Shown here piece by piece: positions 59,564 through 64,000 of a stretch of 64,000 nt of DNA. Below the pieces are notes generated by a model, which worked only from the letters and a program-made list of their open reading frames with translations, had not been told where the DNA came from and searched no databases. Numbering within the stretch: position 1 is the first letter of the stretch; every line of letters begins with the position of its first letter. Both the position numbers and the translations under genes were made by a program. The stretch comes from an uncultured Ectothiorhodospiraceae bacterium (GTDB lineage: Bacteria; Pseudomonadota; Gammaproteobacteria; Nitrococcales; Nitrococcaceae): assembly GCA_913055565.1 (NCBI GenBank), contig CAJXKP010000006.1, positions 1 through 64,000 of the forward strand. The letters are read 5' to 3'.

Positions 59564-59617
59564 GCGCCGGGGGCGCTGTACTGGGAGTACCATTACGCCT
59601 TGTAACGCGCCCGGCGC
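59564..59617 (+). terminator. Large hairpin after parB
   Basis: GCGCCGGG (59564-59571) pairs with CCCGGCGC (59610-59617), then after a two-base bulge CGC (59574-59576) with GCG (59607-59609). The 30-base loop itself holds a small stem GTACT-GGG-AGTAC (59578-59590). Candidate terminator separating parAB from the atp operon. Confidence 0.5.
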
Positions 59618-59691
59618 ACGCGCCCAGCAACGCCAAAGGGCGCGCCAGCGCCGCGCCAGTAGGCCCTGGCACGGCGCATACGCCAAAGGCG

Positions 59692-59720
59692 TTGAACCAT
59701 CATGATCTGTTGACTATACT
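59692..59720 (+). promoter_or_regulatory. Sigma-70 promoter of the ATP synthase operon
   Basis: -35 TTGAAC (59692-59697), 17-base spacer, -10 TATACT (59715-59720). Start near 59727, then AAGGAGG at 59734-59740. A TTG that could serve as an upstream atpI start is in fact the -35 box. A small hairpin ACGCC-AAA-GGCGT (59680-59692) abuts the -35. Confidence 0.8.
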
Positions 59721-59754
59721 CGCGCCTCGCGCCAAGGAGGCACCGGGTGGTGCT

Positions 59755-60123
59755 GTGCTGAAACAAGCGGCTGCGCGCATAACGCGCCTGCAATTAATCA
59801 TTACGGCCACCCTCTGTGTCATCTGGGGGCTCTTCGAGGGGCCCATGGCGGCGGTCGGCGCGGCCGCTGGCGGCGCCATCGCTGCGTTACTAACGCTCTA
59901 CATGGCCGTCAAGTTGCTGGTGCGGTCGGCCGACGACACGGCCGAGGGCTTCTTCTCGGCAATGATGCGTGCCGAGATCGCCAAGTTCGCGCTCACCGGC
60001 ATCTTGGTGACGGCCGCCGTGGTCGCCTTACCGGGCCAAGCCGCGGCTTTGGCGACAACATTAGCAGCCGCCCTTAGCGCCTATTTGCTGGCACTGCTGG
60101 GTAATAACGACCGATACGACTGA
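59755..60123 (+). CDS. atpI: ATP synthase protein I
   Basis: Small membrane protein at the head of the atp operon, helping assembly of the c-ring. About 122 residues with four hydrophobic segments (roughly 12-29, 33-52, 75-93, 97-114). The start is uncertain. GTG 59755 follows AAGGAGG by 14 bases (long), while an in-frame TTG at 59692 coincides with the predicted -35 box and is rejected. AtpI is poorly conserved; position and topology carry the call. Confidence 0.82.
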   Translation: MLKQAAARITRLQLIITATLCVIWGLFEGPMAAVGAAAGGAIAALLTLYMAVKLLVRSADDTAEGFFSAMMRAEIAKFALTGILVTAAVVALPGQAAALATTLAAALSAYLLALLGNNDRYD

Positions 60124-60939
<816 letters not shown>

Positions 60940-60968
60940 GCGAATCGCTTCTCACCAATCACCAATGA

Positions 60969-61253
<285 letters not shown>

Positions 61254-61298
61254 GCGCCGACGCGCATTCAGCCAAGGCAGCAACCGGGAGCTTGAACC

Positions 61299-61769
61299 GT
61301 GGGGCTTAATCTAACGCTGATCGGACAGATAGGTACCTTCCTGGTATTTATCCTCTTCACCGTGAAGTTCGTCTGGCCGCCTATTCGCCAGGCGCTGGAA
61401 GAACGCGAAAAGCGGATTGCCGACGGTCTGGCTTCCGCGGATCGCGGCCAGAAGGAGCTTGAGCTCGCCGAGCAGAATGCCGCGGAGAAGATCCGTGAGG
61501 CCAAGCAGCAGGCGGCCGAGATCATCGATCAGGCGAATCGACAGGGATCCGAGATCGTCGAGGAGGCCCGCCAAGAGGCGCGCGAGGCCGCCGCTAAGGA
61601 GCACGCTGCCGCCGAGGCCCGCATCGAGCAGGAGGTCACCAAGGTACGCTCGGAGCTGCGCAAGCAGGTCTCCGATCTCGCTATCCAGGGCGCTTCTCGC
61701 ATCCTTGAGCGCGAGGTTGATGCCAAGACCCACGCCAAGATGCTCGACCAACTCGCCGAGCAGCTGTAG
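61299..61769 (+). CDS. atpF: ATP synthase F0 subunit b
   Basis: Peripheral stalk subunit, 156 residues from GTG 61299. One N-terminal membrane helix (about 5-25) runs into a long right-handed coiled coil, extremely Glu/Ala/Arg-rich to the end, that holds delta and F1. 45 bases after atpE, 11 before atpH. Normal length (E. coli 156). Confidence 0.97.
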   Translation: MGLNLTLIGQIGTFLVFILFTVKFVWPPIRQALEEREKRIADGLASADRGQKELELAEQNAAEKIREAKQQAAEIIDQANRQGSEIVEEARQEAREAAAKEHAAAEARIEQEVTKVRSELRKQVSDLAIQGASRILEREVDAKTHAKMLDQLAEQL

Positions 61770-61780
61770 GGAGCGCAACG

Positions 61781-62317
61781 ATGGCCGATATTGCAACGGT
61801 CGCCAGGCCCTATGCGCAGGCGGTATTCCGCCTGGCACGCGATAACGACGCGCTCGCGGCCTGGACGGATCAGCTCGAACTCGCGGCGGCAGTAGTACGC
61901 GATCAGGATATGGACCTCTTGCTGGGGAGTCCGCGCCTGGACCCCGCCCAAAAGGCCGATCTGATCATCGATGTCTGCGGCGAGGGACTCGGTACGAGCG
62001 GCGCCAACCTCGTGCGCTTGTTGGTCAGCAATCGACGGGCCAGCCTGCTGCCCGAGATCGCGGCGCAATTCCGCAGGCTGCGTGCCGAGGTCGAGCGCAC
62101 CGTCGAGGCCCGTCTGGTGACGGCTGAGGCCGTTGATGAGGCCGTCACGGACCGTATCCGTGATGCCCTGGCCAAGCGTCTCGATCGCAACGTGCGACTC
62201 CATACCGACGTGGACGAGTCCCTGATCGGCGGCGCCATTGTTGAGGCCGACGATACCGTCATCGACGGCTCTGTCCGAGGCAAGCTAGCGCGCCTAGCCG
62301 GCGCCATGAGCCGCTAA
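61781..62317 (+). CDS. atpH: ATP synthase F1 subunit delta
   Basis: Links F1 to the b-subunit stalk. 178 residues (E. coli 177). N-terminal helical bundle begins [15 protein letters not shown]; the C-terminal part has [13 protein letters not shown] and the family ending [23 protein letters not shown] 61781 with GGGAG upstream. Stop is 11 bases before atpA. Confidence 0.97.
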   Translation: MADIATVARPYAQAVFRLARDNDALAAWTDQLELAAAVVRDQDMDLLLGSPRLDPAQKADLIIDVCGEGLGTSGANLVRLLVSNRRASLLPEIAAQFRRLRAEVERTVEARLVTAEAVDEAVTDRIRDALAKRLDRNVRLHTDVDESLIGGAIVEADDTVIDGSVRGKLARLAGAMSR

Positions 62318-62328
62318 GAGGAACAGTG

Positions 62329-63870
<1,542 letters not shown>

Positions 63871-63888
63871 GCCAGGAGCGGGGTTAGC

Positions 63889-64000
63889 ATGTCCGCTGGC
63901 AAAGAAATCCGTACTAAGATCCGGAGTATTCAGAATACCCGGAAGATCACCAACGCCATGGAGATGGTCGCAGCCTCCAAGATGCGCAAGGCCCAACAGC
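63889..64000 (+). CDS. atpG: ATP synthase F1 subunit gamma (3' end beyond window)
   Basis: Only the first 37 codons are present, but the N-terminal helix is unmistakable: [20 protein letters not shown] then [16 protein letters not shown]. This is the rotor-shaft helix. 18 bases after atpA with AGGAGCG upstream. The rest of the operon (atpD, atpC) should follow outside. Confidence 0.96.
   Translation, partial: MSAGKEIRTKIRSIQNTRKITNAMEMVAASKMRKAQQ

Overview
This window is a stretch of a GC-rich (roughly 60-65% by eye) gammaproteobacterial chromosome that includes the replication-origin neighbourhood. Protein sequences and gene order (algZ-algR-hemC-hemD-hemX-hemY beside argH; lptM-lysA-dapF-DUF484-xerC; envC-ctpA-yibQ; yibN-secB-gpsA-trmL; gyrB-recF-dnaN-dnaA-rpmH-rnpA-yidD-yidC-mnmE; parAB-atp) fit a gammaproteobacterium. 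The acidic, GC-rich proteins would suit a halophilic Ectothiorhodospiraceae-type organism, but that assignment is inference. No tRNA, rRNA, CRISPR array, prophage or insertion sequence was recognised; this is core chromosome.

Layout. 1-10.6 kb: end of hemF, the pyruvate dehydrogenase operon aceE-aceF-lpdA (three closely similar lipoyl domains), a YbfF-like esterase and malic enzyme maeB. 10.8-16.8 kb (minus strand): AlgZ/AlgR-type two-component pair followed by hemC, hemD, hemX (split in two frames) and hemY. 17-28.8 kb: argH, a carboxylesterase, the lptM-lysA-dapF-DUF484-xerC cluster, hslVU, a DUF971 protein and the ubiquinone genes ubiE-ubiJ-ubiB. 28.8-35.9 kb: DJ-1/PfpI protein, yibQ, ctpA and envC (cell envelope), then a YibN-type rhodanese, secB, gpsA, trmL and a small predicted beta-barrel protein. 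36-40.4 kb: nitrogen control, ntrC-ntrB and glnA, with a readable sigma-54 promoter and NtrC boxes. 40.4-44.7 kb: glyQ-glyS-gmhB-plsC. 44.8-51.0 kb (minus): gyrB-recF-dnaN-dnaA. 51.3-64 kb (plus): rpmH-rnpA-yidD-yidC-mnmE, mnmG-rsmG-parA-parB, and the ATP synthase operon atpI-B-E-F-H-A-(G).

Gene direction diverges between dnaA and rpmH. Consensus DnaA boxes lie on both sides of dnaA, an AT-rich stretch lies between dnaA and dnaN, and two parS-like palindromes lie inside recF, about 10-11 kb from parAB, so oriC and the partition centromere are both in view.

No wholly new system was found. The observations most worth checking are a roughly 130 bp dispersed repeat present twice (upstream of lptM, and between mnmE and mnmG), the frame-split hemX, the conserved layout of NtrC/sigma-54 sites at glnA, a Cys-less rhodanese, near-identical DNA in three lipoyl domains, and the lack of CTAG avoidance.
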